Of a DNA stretch of 64,000 nucleotides, positions 10,754 to 21,843 are shown one piece after another. The notes beneath the pieces are model-generated. The model searched no databases and was not told the DNA's origin. It saw nothing but the letters and a program-made list of their open reading frames with translations. The DNA comes from Paramyrothecium sp. XJ0827. Taxonomy: Eukaryota > Ascomycota > Sordariomycetes > Hypocreales > Stachybotryaceae. The position numbers were made by a program, and so were the translations under genes. The DNA is taken from positions 744,001 through 808,000 of the forward strand of contig JAJFPB010000008.1 of assembly GCA_020881915.1 (NCBI GenBank). Reading direction: 5' to 3'. How positions within the stretch are numbered: the stretch's first letter is position 1; each line of letters opens with the position of its first letter.

Positions 10754-12985
10754 CTACACAATCTCGAACCGCAGAGCGTCGTACTGCACGTACAGCGCCG
10801 TCGTCAGCTGGGCAGGCTCGTGGTTGGTGGCGCCGTACGGCAGGCTGAGGACGAGCTCGTTCTCACCCGCCTTCAACAGGCTGGGGTGGAAGATGAACTT
10901 GTTGCCCAGGTTGTAGCACACGACCGAAGACCGGACGGCGCAGGAGCTGCTCTGGTTGTAACTGTTTGTGTCAAGTTAGCTACGGACCAGGTCTCAATGA
11001 CTGGGATTGGTGGGAGAAAAACTTACGGGATGAACCAAGGCTCCAGATCCTTTCCGTTCACGCTCACAGTGTACCTCAGGTTCGCGTGCGGCTCGGATGC
11101 GTTGAAAATATCCGTGTTGCCAGCAGCCGTCTTCGCACCAGCCAGCTGCACGGTCAGGGTGGCCTGGCGCTTGCGACGAATCTGCTCCTCGTTGAGGTCG
11201 AAGGCGATGGTCCAGTTGTTGACGTCGCCGGTGCCGACGTACTGCTCCGGACGCCTGTGGACACCCTTGCCGCCGAACACGCTCCAGTGGACGTAGTTCA
11301 GGTCCTTGGACTCGTCGCTCTCACCGACGCGGAAGTGGACGCCCTCGGGGAAGTCGGTGGGGAAGTCGTACGCGCCAAAGTAGATGCGGTGCTGCGCCGG
11401 CTGCAACGGCTTGCTGGTATCTGGCTCGTAGCCGTGGCGGTACTCGCCGGAGGACTTGTCGGGGGTGCCGATACGCCAAATCTCAGTACCCTGGGTCTCC
11501 TCGCGCCATCGTGCGTGGGTAGTCCGGGCCTTGCCCGACTCTACGACAACATCGTCCTTGACGTACTGCCCAAAGATGCCGTCGGCGTAGATTGTCAGTC
11601 GGTAGGTGCCAAACTTGACCCTGGGGATGGTGGCGTATCCCTCTGCGTCGATGTCGGTCCAGTACTGGTAGGCCTTGGTGTCAAGAACGTTGTCCTGGAA
11701 GTCGACGCCGTTCTGGGAAAGGATGGCGATGGGCTTCTTGGCGTTCTTGGGAAGGTCGACGTGCAGCTTCCAGGTGTTTCGGCCTGAAGTCGGGACGTAG
11801 TTGGGCACGTGCTTCGCGATGGAGTCGTAAAAGTCAGCGTTCCACTCCGGGTCGGCGTACTGCACGGCGTCGGCGCGGGTGGTGAGAATGTCAGTGTTGG
11901 CTGGGAAGTGGTTGAAGTGGAACTATCCCTATGCCGTGTCAGTTGCTGCATAATATGGCAGTGGTCGAGGCGAGATGCTTACTGGTCCAAAGGTGCGGTC
12001 GAATCCATGAGTGATGTTGGGCTACAGATCGTGTGAGCAGAAGATACGCCAGGCATAAAACGAGGAGGCTTACAGTCTGGTCACCGTGATGGTTGGAGCT
12101 GATGTAGTTGTACAGAATGCCATCGACAGTCAAGTCGGAGTGAAGAGGACCTCCGAAGTAAGTGTCCTTGGTATTCATCACGAACCAGGCACCGTAGGTA
12201 GAGCCGTCAGGCGTGGTCGAGCCGTCGGCGAACCTGCTCACACGTTAGCAGCGTCACTTAGACATGGCATTGGACCCAACTTACATGCCGTAGGCCTTGA
12301 TGTCCCTCCAGTTCTCGGAGAAGGTGTACTTTGTGAAGTATTCGGCCTCCTGCTGGACGTAGGGGTCCTCGGGGCTGTTGCCCATCCACCAGGTGGCATC
12401 CTGGACCGTCACCCACGTCTTCTTGGCCTCGGTGCCGGGGAGAGGGGAGTACTGGTTCTCGCTCGAGAGCAGGTGCGTCCACAAGGGGGTGTTCGGGCGG
12501 AACAGGGTGCGCAGCTCCTGCAGGTTGCGCAGGAAGGGCGACGTCTCGTTGTAGTACGCGACTCTGCTGAAGGTATGCAGGCCCGTCTCGCCGTCCCGCA
12601 GGAACCAATACTGCTCGAGGACCTGGCCGGTCGCCGTGAAGGTGTCGGTCATCCTGATGCCGCCGTAGTCCGTGCCCGTGGAGTCGGTTCCCTGGAAGAG
12701 CTCAAAGGAGGGCTTGGTGTTGCCCGGAGTCCAGAAGCCGTTGGGCGTGCAGTAGCAGTCCAGGTAGGGACCGATGCCCGTGCTGCCGGACCTCGGGCCA
12801 AGAAGGTCGGTCCCGTCGAGCCTCAGGGCCACGACGGCACCGCCGGGCTTGCCCACAGCAGCGTACAGCCGATCATTGGAGATGATGAGCTGGGAAGCCG
12901 TCTCCGTGGCATTGAGCTTGGCCGTGGCCTCGGAGGACAGGAGGAAGAGGAGCGAAAAGGAAGACAGCAGGCTGGGGACTCTCAT
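10754..12985 (-). CDS. rglB: Secreted rhamnogalacturonan lyase, family PL4
   Basis: Five exons: 12285..12985, 12074..12233, 11983..12021, 11027..11922, 10754..10961, giving 667 residues; introns 51-65 nt. A signal peptide is clear (MRVPSLLSSFSLLFLLSSEATA). The protein follows the three-part PL4 layout: an N-terminal beta-sandwich catalytic domain (ISNDRLYAAV at the start, DGTDLLGP, then YYNETSPF and GAWFVMNTKDTYFGGP), a fibronectin-like middle domain (ATIPRVKFGTYRLTIYADGIFGQY), and a C-terminal carbohydrate-binding-like domain (YDFPTDFPEGVHFRVGES onward). It cleaves the rhamnose-galacturonate backbone of pectin by beta-elimination. The third exon is only 39 nt. Together with the GH16 enzyme it points to a plant-associated or plant-litter lifestyle. 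Confidence 0.93.
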
Positions 12986-13682
12986 CGTGACTGTGTACGG
13001 GGTCTTGCAACGAGCCTACCCTCCAACATCTCCGTCTTTCGAGCTGCCGCCCTCTCCATCATATAATATAGTTTCTTTGGAGGCCACGCCCCGCGAAATT
13101 TCCCCAGTCCCCAGACAACGTATGCGGAGAACCCGGTCCCTGCATTAGGCCCAGCGGACCTTGCTAGCCGCCCCCCTTCGACTTGCCATCGTGATGCTGT
13201 TGCGGAAATGAGCGCCCCTCCCCAGGCCAAGGAGCGCGCCGATAGGTCGGTCTCTCGGCCCAAAGACGTCGCGAGGACGGAGCCTTGGACACCGCCACTC
13301 ACGCAACTCGGCCAAGTTCCACACAGTCAACAGAGGCATTTTCACATGGACATCGGGTGAATGATCTGTCTGAAATTACGACTATCGTTCTTGGGTCATG
13401 CACCTGTCTGATCTGGACCTTCGCCCCGGTAGCCACATGGTCTGTGTTCCTTGGAAATAACCGAGCTTGCGGATGAACTGGCATTACCCCATCTTACCCC
13501 ACGACATCGAAAATGCTGCTGAGGAAAACAATAGTCTGATGCCCAGCATAACGACCCCAAAATTTCATTTTCAGCATGAGGAGCTAACCGTCCGGCCTCC
13601 AATGCCTTCGCTTCTACCATGTCCTATGTATAATAATTCACAAAAGCATGCCCAATTAGCGTACACCAGAAAGAAATGCTAC
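12986..13682. other. Intergenic, rglB promoter and PRP45 3' end
   Basis: 697 bp. Holds the upstream region of the PL4 gene and the end of PRP45. No coding signal or repeat recognised. Confidence 0.4.
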
Positions 13683-15489
13683 TCAGTCGTCATCCTCCTC
13701 CATCCGGGGCCGCTTCGGCTTCCTGCTCTCCTCATCCTGCAGACCGTAACCTCGCTTAGCCGAAGGGTTCTGATCCACCTCGGACAGGAACTTGTCGACG
13801 TTGAAGGGATCCGCCGAATCCTTTTCAAATTGAACTGGACCTTCTCGTGCCTGAGTCTTCTAGTTAGCCATGTCACCGTTCGTGACGGGGTGTTGAGAAT
13901 AGACCTACCTCGACGTCTGCTGTTCCCTTGAACGTCCCCTTTCCGAGTGCGTCGCCGAACCGGCTCGCCTTCTGAATCTTTGCCATTTCCTGATCGCCTG
14001 CGTCGACATCGTCATCATCCATGTTAGCACGAGGCCGGTAGATGCTGCTAATGGCGTCTTGGGCTGCGAAGAGAGGCTTGTCGTAAGCGTTGTCCTCGTT
14101 GAAACCGCTGTCGAAACCGCTGGTTTGATTGAACAGCCGCGAGTCGTACATGGTCTCCTTCGACTGCGTGGGCTTGGCCAGGCCGAGGGCAATCTTCTCA
14201 GAGATGTCTCGGTTCTGTTCGCGTGCCATGACTTGTACACGCCTCTCCGCACCCATTCGTGTTTGCCTGAGTTTCCGCTCCTCGTCTTTCATCTTCTCTC
14301 GCCGTGCCTTTTCTCGTTCCCGAATCTCAGAATCTTCGCTGTCTGAGCGCTCTGAGCGGGAGTCGCTATAGCTGCCAGATCTTGATCGAGAATCTCTCGA
14401 GTCTCTGGAGTCCCTGGAGCTCCTGCGCCCGCGATTCGCGCCAGAACGTTCCTCGCGCGCCTTCTGAGCGAGTGCACGAAGATTGTCCTCCTTCTGAGCC
14501 TTCTCCTTCTCCGCGAGCCTCTGCTGCATCATTGCCCTCTGCTGGACCTCCTCGCGAGCATGTCGTTCCGCCATCTTCACGGCCTCAGCAAACTGGGCAT
14601 GCTTGTCATTGATTGCAATATCCTGCAGGCCCCTTCCATCTGCTGCCAATCGCTTGTCAAGCGGCACCGTAAAACCCTTGGGGTTCTTCCAATTCGACAC
14701 AGGAGGTGGGATCTTCCACATTTCCTGGTCCTCGGCAGTGAGCTTTCGGGGTGGTGAGTGCATAACGGGCGGGGGCGGCGAAGGGGGTCCGCGAGGAATC
14801 TTCTTCGCCTTGAATTTCGGTGGCTCCAAGGGATCTACCTGACGTTCGACAATCTTCATGATGCGGTCCTGTTTCTTGGAATTGTCGCCCATTTGATTCG
14901 CTGGTGTATATCGTACGAACGTCGCATCTTTGCGGTTTCCAACATTGATGTTCTTCGGCTTTTGCGCCGCAACAGCGCCGCTGACGAGCTTGGCTAGGGC
15001 GTTCTTCGTTCGTTCCGTCGTGGCTTCAACCGATTCCTTGTCGGGTCGTGACAGATCGATCTCTCCGGCGTCGGCACGCTGCCTTAGGGGTATGAGGTCC
15101 TTGAACGATGTGTGTATTATCCTAGAGCCGCTGTGCCCTTGCCTCGCGATAGCATCGTATTTCACCTTTCCATCACCATCCACCTGGACCGCGAGCGCGT
15201 TGCTCTTCGTGGCCGTCTTCTTGCCCATGTCCAGGGGATATTGTGCAACGGGGATTTCGGGAAATGCACCTCCGTCGCCGAAGTCTTCCTGCGACCGTGG
15301 ACGCCATCCTGAGCGTTGGCCATACGGTGGCGGTCCCGCGCGCTTCAGCACAATTTGTGTTTCGTCGAGCTGCCCTACGCCGACAATTCGAGGGCCGCGC
15401 GTCTGGGCGACGGTTGGTGCCTCTTCATCCTCGCCCGTGTATTTCGGCTTCGGAAGTGCCGCCTGAAGTGATGCGGCGATCGAGGTCAT
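13683..15489 (-). CDS. PRP45: Pre-mRNA-splicing factor Prp45/SNW1 (SKIP)
   Basis: Two exons: 13909..15489 and 13683..13859, giving 585 residues; the 49-nt intron ends in GCTAACTAG. SNW/SKIP proteins are spliceosome components of the Prp19-associated group that stay through both catalytic steps. The SNW signature region PPPVSNWKNPKGFTVPLDKR is present around residues 270-290, preceded by IPRGPPSPPPPVMHSPPRKLT. After it comes a charged helical region with an RS-like stretch (SRDSRDSRDSRSRSGSYSDS). The spliced last exon supplies the conserved family ending DPFNVDKFLSEV and KRGYGLQ. Length and order are normal for filamentous fungi. Confidence 0.95.
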
Positions 15490-15987
15490 CTTGTTGTCCT
15501 GCCCCAGCGGCGCGCTCTTGGTTGCATGAAGTTGAAGTTGCTACCTTAGTGACAGAATTTCATGTGGCGGGCAAGATGTGGCTTAGCGTGGGGAACACGG
15601 TTTGGGCGACGCCTCTCGTCAGCCTCTTGGGTCCTGGCACGCCAACTGGGGGCTCACCCTCTCAAGTGCACTGCTGCACCCGGCCCTTCCATTCAAGTTG
15701 CAATCGTGAAATAGGTATGCATCTCGATGATGAACAATCACAAATTACGTGTGCATGGCAGTTATGGTTTCGACAGTCAGAAATTTCGTATAACAAATGG
15801 CTACAATGCAGTCGTGATTTTCCTCTACCTCCCTACATCCTCAACACCGTATAATTAGGCACATGAAGGCTACCTGCAGCCCCGGGCCAAATAACACAAT
15901 ATTTAACGTAGCACAAGCATGATCCTCGACGTTTTCGCTACCCGCTCGAGCACAATGTGTGAGATGACAGTCTTGCTGCCAGCATCC
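15490..15987. other. Intergenic, PRP45 promoter and p24 3' end
   Basis: 498 bp between two minus-strand genes. Nothing beyond expected promoter and transcript-end sequence. Confidence 0.4.
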
Positions 15988-16791
15988 TTATACGTAACCC
16001 TTTCGCGCACCCTATTCCGCCTTTAGTACGTGCGCATGCTGGGTAAAAAAGATCATCACGTACCTGGAAGAAGAACTTGACAACGAAAACCTGCAGCCCA
16101 CCCATGCAGATAATCAGAGCAATCTGGATCAGACTGAAGTTGACGATGCGCTTCTCGGTGCTGTGGACCGTGCTGAAGTTACGGTTCTCGCGGGTGTGGA
16201 AGTATCTCTGTGTACGAGAGATGGTAGAGAGTTGACCGGAGATCTTAAAGACAGACTCCTCGAGAGCACTGGTCTGTTCGGGCGAAGAGCCTTGCTTTGA
16301 GGGCAGCTGTGCCCGCGATTCGTTCTCGACCTATAGACAGCCCGTCAGCTTCCATGCCACGGATCCTGAGCGCATTTTCAAGACCAACCGCAATCTCAAA
16401 ATCGACAAACTTCTCAGCGAAAGTGCTCATCTGGTTGTCAAAGCAGAATGAGTATTCGCCGGCCTTGTTCGCGGTAAAGACGAAGTCTCCCTGGCGCTCC
16501 TGTTGTCCTTCGAGAATGACCTTGTTTCCGGGACCTTCCACGAGGTAGTCGACATCGAATGAGCCACCTGATTGGACCTGGATCACACGTATCAGAATTG
16601 CGTCCAACGTATTACACCAGTCACTGATGGGCACCCACGGCAAAGTAGAATGCGACCTTCTCTCCATCCTTCTTCGTGTTGGCGTAGAAGCAGGCCTTCT
16701 CGTTCGCGGCAAGCTTATATGTCAATGCCGTTGCTGCGACATCGGTGATGAGGCAGGCGAGAAGCCCGGCAATCAATATTGGTAGTCTCAT
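15988..16791 (-). CDS. p24 family ER-Golgi cargo receptor (emp24/gp25L)
   Basis: Four exons: 16639..16791, 16389..16577, 16064..16330, 15988..16011, giving 210 residues; introns 52-61 nt. p24 proteins are type I membrane proteins of COPII/COPI vesicles that sort cargo, including GPI-anchored proteins. A signal peptide (MRLPILIAGLLACLITDVAA) is followed by the GOLD domain with its two conserved cysteines (KACFYA and YSFCFDN). Then comes a coiled-coil stalk (SALEESVFKISGQLSTI, RTQRYFHTRENRN) and one transmembrane segment (SLIQIALIICMGGLQVFVV). The last exon is only 24 nt and encodes the cytosolic tail GARKGYV. With the preceding FFFQ this gives the aromatic and basic transport signals expected for the family. 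Which subfamily (Erp or Emp24) is not resolved. Confidence 0.9.
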
Positions 16792-17266
16792 GGTGTTGCG
16801 GTGGTGGCCGTCCGTGTCGCGTGAAGCTCAGCGAGATCAGGACAAGCTGTCGCTACTGCACAAGTGTTCTAGACGCCAAGAGAGTACGGGCCACACCTTC
16901 AGGGATACGGATTTTCAAAGGGCCGATCCGGAACATGACCCACACCAGCCACAGTTCCCTGCCTTGGCTTATCTTACGCCACAGAGGACATGCCTAAAGT
17001 ACCGTGCGTCATTGTGCTCTCCTTTCACATGTCGTACGTCAGGAGCTTACTTTGCCTTACTTTGAGCTTGGCCGTTGCTTAATTTTTGTATTCTTAAAGT
17101 GACCATGACCACTTCTTCCTCCGTGTTCTAGCACGCTGAATCTCGTGGACCTCATACTGGACGAAAGCAAATATAGCTTGAGACGCCATTCCGACACGAC
17201 ATTTACTTCGCTAAGCTCTGTGAACGCGCTGGCGCCTACGGCGATCGCGTAAGACACGAAGACGCC
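16792..17266. promoter_or_regulatory. Shared p24/PhoD divergent promoter region
   Basis: 475 bp between two divergent starts. No distinct motif picked out. Confidence 0.4.
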
Positions 17267-19315
17267 ATGGCGCTCCAAAATGCTATTGCTACCACCGCCT
17301 CCACTCTGCTGAGGATATCGGCTGTTCTCTTTTTCAGATTCGTACGTGCATCCGCCAACAAGGCAAGAAGCAGTATAACAACTAACCTTATCAACAGTTT
17401 CCCGTAGGTGCCAAAATATCCTCACACGGCTTTTGATTCGCATGTCTCACAAGCGCACAGGCTCACTTTCCTTCAATCGTCTTTGCTCTCTTCGCCATCT
17501 ATGTCCCATCATTTCTGTCGAGCTTTTTCGCTCCCCCACCTCTCGAGATTGTGAAAGATGATGTGGACATGGTAACTAAGGACACAGTGGTCGAAGAGGC
17601 CCCACTCCTGACTGAAGATGGGGTTGCTGTGCAGCCCGAAGGAGGAGAAGTTGTCAGCAGGGAGGTGTTGATCCAGGAACGGGTTGTTCTGGAGGAGAAG
17701 ATACCCAAGGCATGGCAGGTTCTCCTTCGTGGCTCGCCAAGTGCGAAACGTCCACTGGCATCTGCCCTCACATTCCTGATCAACTCCCTACTGGTTCTCT
17801 TGACGGCCGATGCTCTCTACCGGGCTAGGTTCTTTCACAAAGCCGACGACCTTTCGTTTGTGCGCATCGGATACGTGTCTCCCTCCGAGGCTAACTTCCT
17901 CATTCGGGAGCCGGACCAAGCCAAAATGCCCGTGACCTTGGAGGTCCACATCAAGGACCCTCAACCTCCTTACGATACTCCCAAATGGCAACATGCCGGC
18001 ATTCTGCAACAAACCGGAAATGAGACTGACTTCACCAGCGTGATCACGGTTCCCCTGACCCATCCGCACCAGCGCGTATACCAATGGAGGACTTCGAACA
18101 ATCACACTGGCCAGTTTCTAGCGCCGCCAAGGCCTGGACACATGCCTGAAGTGAACAATGGCAAATTCACCTTCCTGTCTACTTCCTGCATTCTGCCTCG
18201 CTTCCCGTACAACCCCCTTGACCACCCTCTTGCTATCCCTGGCCTACGCCATCTTGCGCGCAGATTGCCAGAATTACAAGCACAGTTTATGTTGTTTCTG
18301 GGCGACTTTATCTATGTCGATGTGCCTCAGCGGTTTGGCAAGTCCACGGAGGAATATCGAATGCAGTACCGCCAGGTATACGCGTCACCAGATTGGCCCG
18401 CTGTTGCTCAGAATCTGAGTTGGCTGCACGTCCTCGATGACCATGAAATTGCGAATGATTGGTCTAGCAACCAAACTGGAGTGTACGAGGCCGCTGTTAA
18501 TCCCTGGAACTTGTATCAAGCGAACGTCAACCCACCACGAGCCTTGATGGCCGGTTCATCTGGGCAGCGCCGGGCAGACGCTACTTGGTTCGAGTTTACG
18601 CAGGGCCCAGCTAGCTTCTTCATGATGGATACTCGTAGCTACCGATCCAATAACCTTGCTCCCTTTGACGCGGCCGCAAAGACGATGCTGGGTCCTGATC
18701 AGCTGTCAGATTTCGAAGCGTGGCTGGCCCGGCCTGAGCCCCACGGCGTTAGGTGGAAGATCATCGCCTCGTCGGTGCCTTTGACAAAGAATTGGCCGGT
18801 CAACGTCCAGGACACATGGGGTGGCTTTACAGTGGAGAGGAAGAGAGTGCTGGAGGCAATGTGGGGAGCGGGCCAGAGAGGATACGGTGTGGTTGTGCTC
18901 TCTGGTGATCGTCATGAGTTTGCTGCGACGAAGTTCCCGCCTCCTACCGACTCGAAATGGCCGGAAGCTGCCGCAGCGTACGAGTTCTCCACGAGCCCCC
19001 TGAATCAATTCGCATCGCCTTTCCCAACTTACAAACAACTTGATGACGAGGATGTTATGCTGAAGTGAGTCGCTCGCATCGAATATCATTATGTGACACT
19101 GACATTGTACGCTTAGGTACATACCTTCTGGAACGTCCAAGTTTGGAGCTTTCACAATTGAGAACATTGCTGGTCAAAGCTCTCTTCGATACCAGCTTTA
19201 CATTGATGGCGAGGAAGCTTGGACTACCACAATAGTTGCGCCACCAGTGCCCGCCAAGGAAGTCAAGAATAAGAGTGGTTCTATTTGGGACAGAATCAAG
19301 TTTGGACAATCCTAA
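17267..19315 (+). CDS. Membrane-associated PhoD-like metallophosphatase
   Basis: Proposed exons: 17267..17341, 17398..17403 (6 nt), 17461..19064, 19117..19315, giving 627 residues. PhoD-type metal-binding motifs are all visible: LGDFIYVD, LHVLDDHEIANDW and LSGDRHEFAATKF, with CILPRFPYNP upstream. The N-terminus has two hydrophobic segments (IVFALFAIYVPSFL and LTFLINSLLVLLTADALY), so the catalytic domain is probably anchored to a membrane and faces its lumenal or outer side. Substrate is unknown; family members hydrolyse phosphodiesters or phosphomonoesters. The first two introns could instead be one 119-nt intron; both versions keep frame and differ only by the dipeptide FP. The last exon is fixed by the join K-YIPSGTSKFG. 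Confidence 0.85.
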
Positions 19316-19716
19316 CGGAGCACTCGGCCACCATGCAATTCTGATTTAATGATGTCGAGGTGTCTGAGAACCTTGTTGTGGTAGATTTATGGCAGTTTTA
19401 AATGTTATCTTACTACTGATTCTTATTATCGCAATGTTCAAGCCCAGCCCAGCCCAGCCATGAAACACTTCAAGAGCCGTAAAATACATGCTCTTGAATG
19501 ATTATGGATTTGTTGCGCCGTAATGCTGGCCACACGGCCCCACATCGGACTGCAGACCCACTTTCCCCGGAAGCCCAGCACTCACCGCTTTCGAACCGGC
19601 CCCTCCATTCAGAAAATTTCCTGGCAAAATTTTGGCAAAAGTTCGTAGTTTCCACCCTCTGACAGCCTGCCTCTCTACATTCACCCATAACATATCCGAC
19701 CACATACATCGCGGAA
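19316..19716. other. Intergenic, RRP15 promoter, with short AGCCC repeat
   Basis: 401 bp. A tandem AGCCC repeat (about four units) lies at 19442-19460, in the likely 3' part of the PhoD-like transcript. The rest holds the RRP15 promoter. Confidence 0.45.
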
Positions 19717-20616
19717 ATGGCCGGCTTCAAGAACAAGAAACGATCAAATGACGGTAACTCGCATCATGCCTCGAAGAAGCAAAAGCGGAAGCAGGAATAC
19801 CACAGCGACTCCGAGGAAGAGGGTGGTGCCGATTTCGACGCGGTCAACTTGCTAGATTCAGACGATGATATTCACAATGCGCGAGTAGACGATGTCGGCG
19901 CTGCCGGTGACGACTCCGGCGATTCAGATTCATCATTAGATGAGCAAGTCGTGAAGAAGCAGAAGATCGGTGGAAAGAAGGATCAGAAAGCACCCCCACA
20001 GACCGCAGACTCTGATGAGGAAGAAGAGGATGACGATGACGATGATGAAGAATCAGACATGGAGGAGGGTTCGGACGAGGGCGTGAACAGGAAAAAGTCA
20101 AAGTCAAAACGCAATGACCCTTCAGCCTTTGCAACCTCTCTGTCCAAAATTCTATCAACAAAACTGTCGACTTCCAAACGTGCGGATCCCGTCCTGGCCC
20201 GCAGCGCCGCAGCGCATGAAGCCTCCAAGGTCGCCGTGGACTCAGCCCTCGAATCGAAGGCCAAGCGACAGCTGAGAACCGAGAAGAGAAAAGCAATGGA
20301 GAAGGGCCGAGTCAAGGACGTCCTCATTGCGACGCGCAAGGAGGGCACCGAGGATCCGGAGACAACGACAACCGAGATCCTGGAGACTGAGCGAAGGCTG
20401 AGAAAGGTGGCGCAAAGAGGTGTGGTGAAGCTGTTTAACGCAGTGCGCGCCGCGCAGGTCAAGGCTGCCGTGGCGGAGAAGGATGTGAGGAAGGCAGGCG
20501 TCATTGGCTCCAAGTCCAGGGAGGAGAAGGTCAACGAACTGAGCAAGAAGGGCTTCCTGGAGCTGATTGCTTCAGGTGGTGGAGGTCTAAAGAAGGGAGC
20601 AATCGAGGAGGCCTAG
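19717..20616 (+). CDS. RRP15: Ribosomal RNA-processing protein Rrp15
   Basis: Single exon, 299 residues. Rrp15 is a nucleolar factor of the pre-60S particle needed for 27S pre-rRNA processing. The N-terminal half is the typical acidic/basic low-complexity region (SDEEEEDDDDDDEESDMEE near residues 98-117). The C-terminal Rrp15 domain runs from about residue 130: DPSAFATSLSKILSTKL, RADPVLARS, then LRTEKRKAMEKGRVKDV and ERRLRKVAQRGVVKLFNAVR. It ends with the conserved SKKGFLELI. The start is the first ATG, 46 nt downstream of a stop in frame context, with a good purine at -3. Confidence 0.95.
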   Translation: MAGFKNKKRSNDGNSHHASKKQKRKQEYHSDSEEEGGADFDAVNLLDSDDDIHNARVDDVGAAGDDSGDSDSSLDEQVVKKQKIGGKKDQKAPPQTADSDEEEEDDDDDDEESDMEEGSDEGVNRKKSKSKRNDPSAFATSLSKILSTKLSTSKRADPVLARSAAAHEASKVAVDSALESKAKRQLRTEKRKAMEKGRVKDVLIATRKEGTEDPETTTTEILETERRLRKVAQRGVVKLFNAVRAAQVKAAVAEKDVRKAGVIGSKSREEKVNELSKKGFLELIASGGGGLKKGAIEEA

Positions 20617-20810
20617 GATTCTGAACGTACATATTCGAGGAGTGTTTTACGGCTACCTATAAGCCAAACGTCGGCATCACAATTGCACAAGAAGATACCC
20701 CCTGTTGTTACAATTGCCCTCGTGAGCCACCAGGCACCCCATTTTGTCTACCTGTAATATTGTACAATGGGCTGGATGGGTTGCCAACCGTTTTGGAAGA
20801 GAAGCTCCTG

Positions 20811-21440
20811 TTAACTAAAGTCGCTCGCTTGCATGTTCCTCGTCATGGATGGCAGCTTGACCACGATGCCATCCAACTCCTTGGTCATCTTTACCTGGCA
20901 TCCCAGCCGGCTTGTCTCGGTCAAGCCGAACGCCAAATCCAACATGTCGTTCTCGTCATCCTCCGGCTCCGGGATCTTGTCGTAGTAGGAGTCGTCTGTA
21001 ACAATGACGTGGCACGTCGAGCACGCGCAGGACCCTCCGCAGGCGCCCTCCATCTCTATATCGTTGGCCTGCGCGATGTCGAGCAGGTTATCGCCCTCGC
21101 AGACGGCAAACTTGTGCTCCATGCCGTCCTTCTCAATGAACGTAATCCAGAGCCTACAGCGGCGTGAGTTAGGTGCTCCGAGGTGCAAGGCACGTGGCCA
21201 GACTTACTCCTCTCCTGGTTTCGGCGTGTGTACATGTCCATGCTGTTGAGGCGCCGTGGTTGTGAAGGATCGCTGGCATGTCATTGCAGGCCGCGCGAGC
21301 CGGGGCACAAAGCTCCCTCGACTCGAGCTCAAGGTGCTGGATCTTTGGAGGTAGCTCTTAGGTGCCGCAACTTGTTGGCGAAGGCAGGATCGGCTCTGTA
21401 GCCTGGCAAGGCTTTTCGCAAAAGTCCGTGACGCCGACAT
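20811..21440 (-). CDS. YAH1: Mitochondrial adrenodoxin-type 2Fe-2S ferredoxin
   Basis: Two exons: 21208..21440 and 20811..21153, giving 191 residues; intron 54 nt. This ferredoxin passes electrons from ferredoxin reductase to iron-sulphur cluster assembly and to heme A and ubiquinone synthesis in the matrix. Cluster ligands are the C-x5-C-x2-C set in EGACGGSCACSTCHV plus the later cysteine in SRLGCQVKM. The adrenodoxin helix PEPEDDENDMLDLAFGLTE is intact. The first 65 residues are a typical presequence (Ser, Arg, Ala rich, no acidic residues). An in-frame upstream methionine (hydrophobic MIFLYLFFLL start) exists at about 21518, but I prefer MSASRTFAKSL because it gives a normal matrix-targeting leader. 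Divergent from UGO1. Confidence 0.93.
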
Positions 21441-21843
21441 GTCGAAGGGGGAGGGGGTTGGCACGGCAAAAGGCTGCTGGAAGGCCTGTAACAAGAAGAA
21501 AAGGTACAGGAAAATCACAGCGAGACAGTGACGACCTTCGATGCTTTCAGAAGCCGAATTTTTGACTAAATCCGGGTCGGCCGCGGCGTAATTGAATGTC
21601 TACGGACTATTCTACCGCAGCGCTCGGGTGTCGTCGCATTTCCGAGGCCAAAAAAGCTGACCATCGCTGACCGATAAGAAAGCTTATCGCTAGGGAAATT
21701 CCTTTACCGGGGTTTCTCATGCACCCAAGCTCTTGCATGATTTCATTTTCCGGATTAGACCCAAGGAGCCGGCACCAAAGGCGCTTCCAAGGTCTTCTTT
21801 CACTGCACGCCCAGCCGATGCTTCGGTATCTCATCATCTCACC
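21441..21843. promoter_or_regulatory. Shared ferredoxin/UGO1 divergent promoter region
   Basis: 403 bp between the starts of two divergent genes for mitochondrial proteins. Its outstanding element is the inverted GATA pair listed separately. Confidence 0.5.
21672..21689. promoter_or_regulatory. Inverted GATA-site pair
   Basis: CGATAAG is followed by a 4-nt spacer and its exact reverse complement CTTATCG, making two head-to-head HGATAR-type sites. Fungal GATA factors (iron regulator SreA, nitrogen regulator AreA and others) bind such cores. The site lies 232 nt from the ferredoxin start and 155 nt from the UGO1 start. Function is inferred. Confidence 0.5.

Noticed and set aside
12086..13066. 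326-codon open frame opposite the PL4 lyase gene
   Set aside because: The minus strand encodes a full PL4 protein with signal peptide; the plus frame has no recognisable domain.
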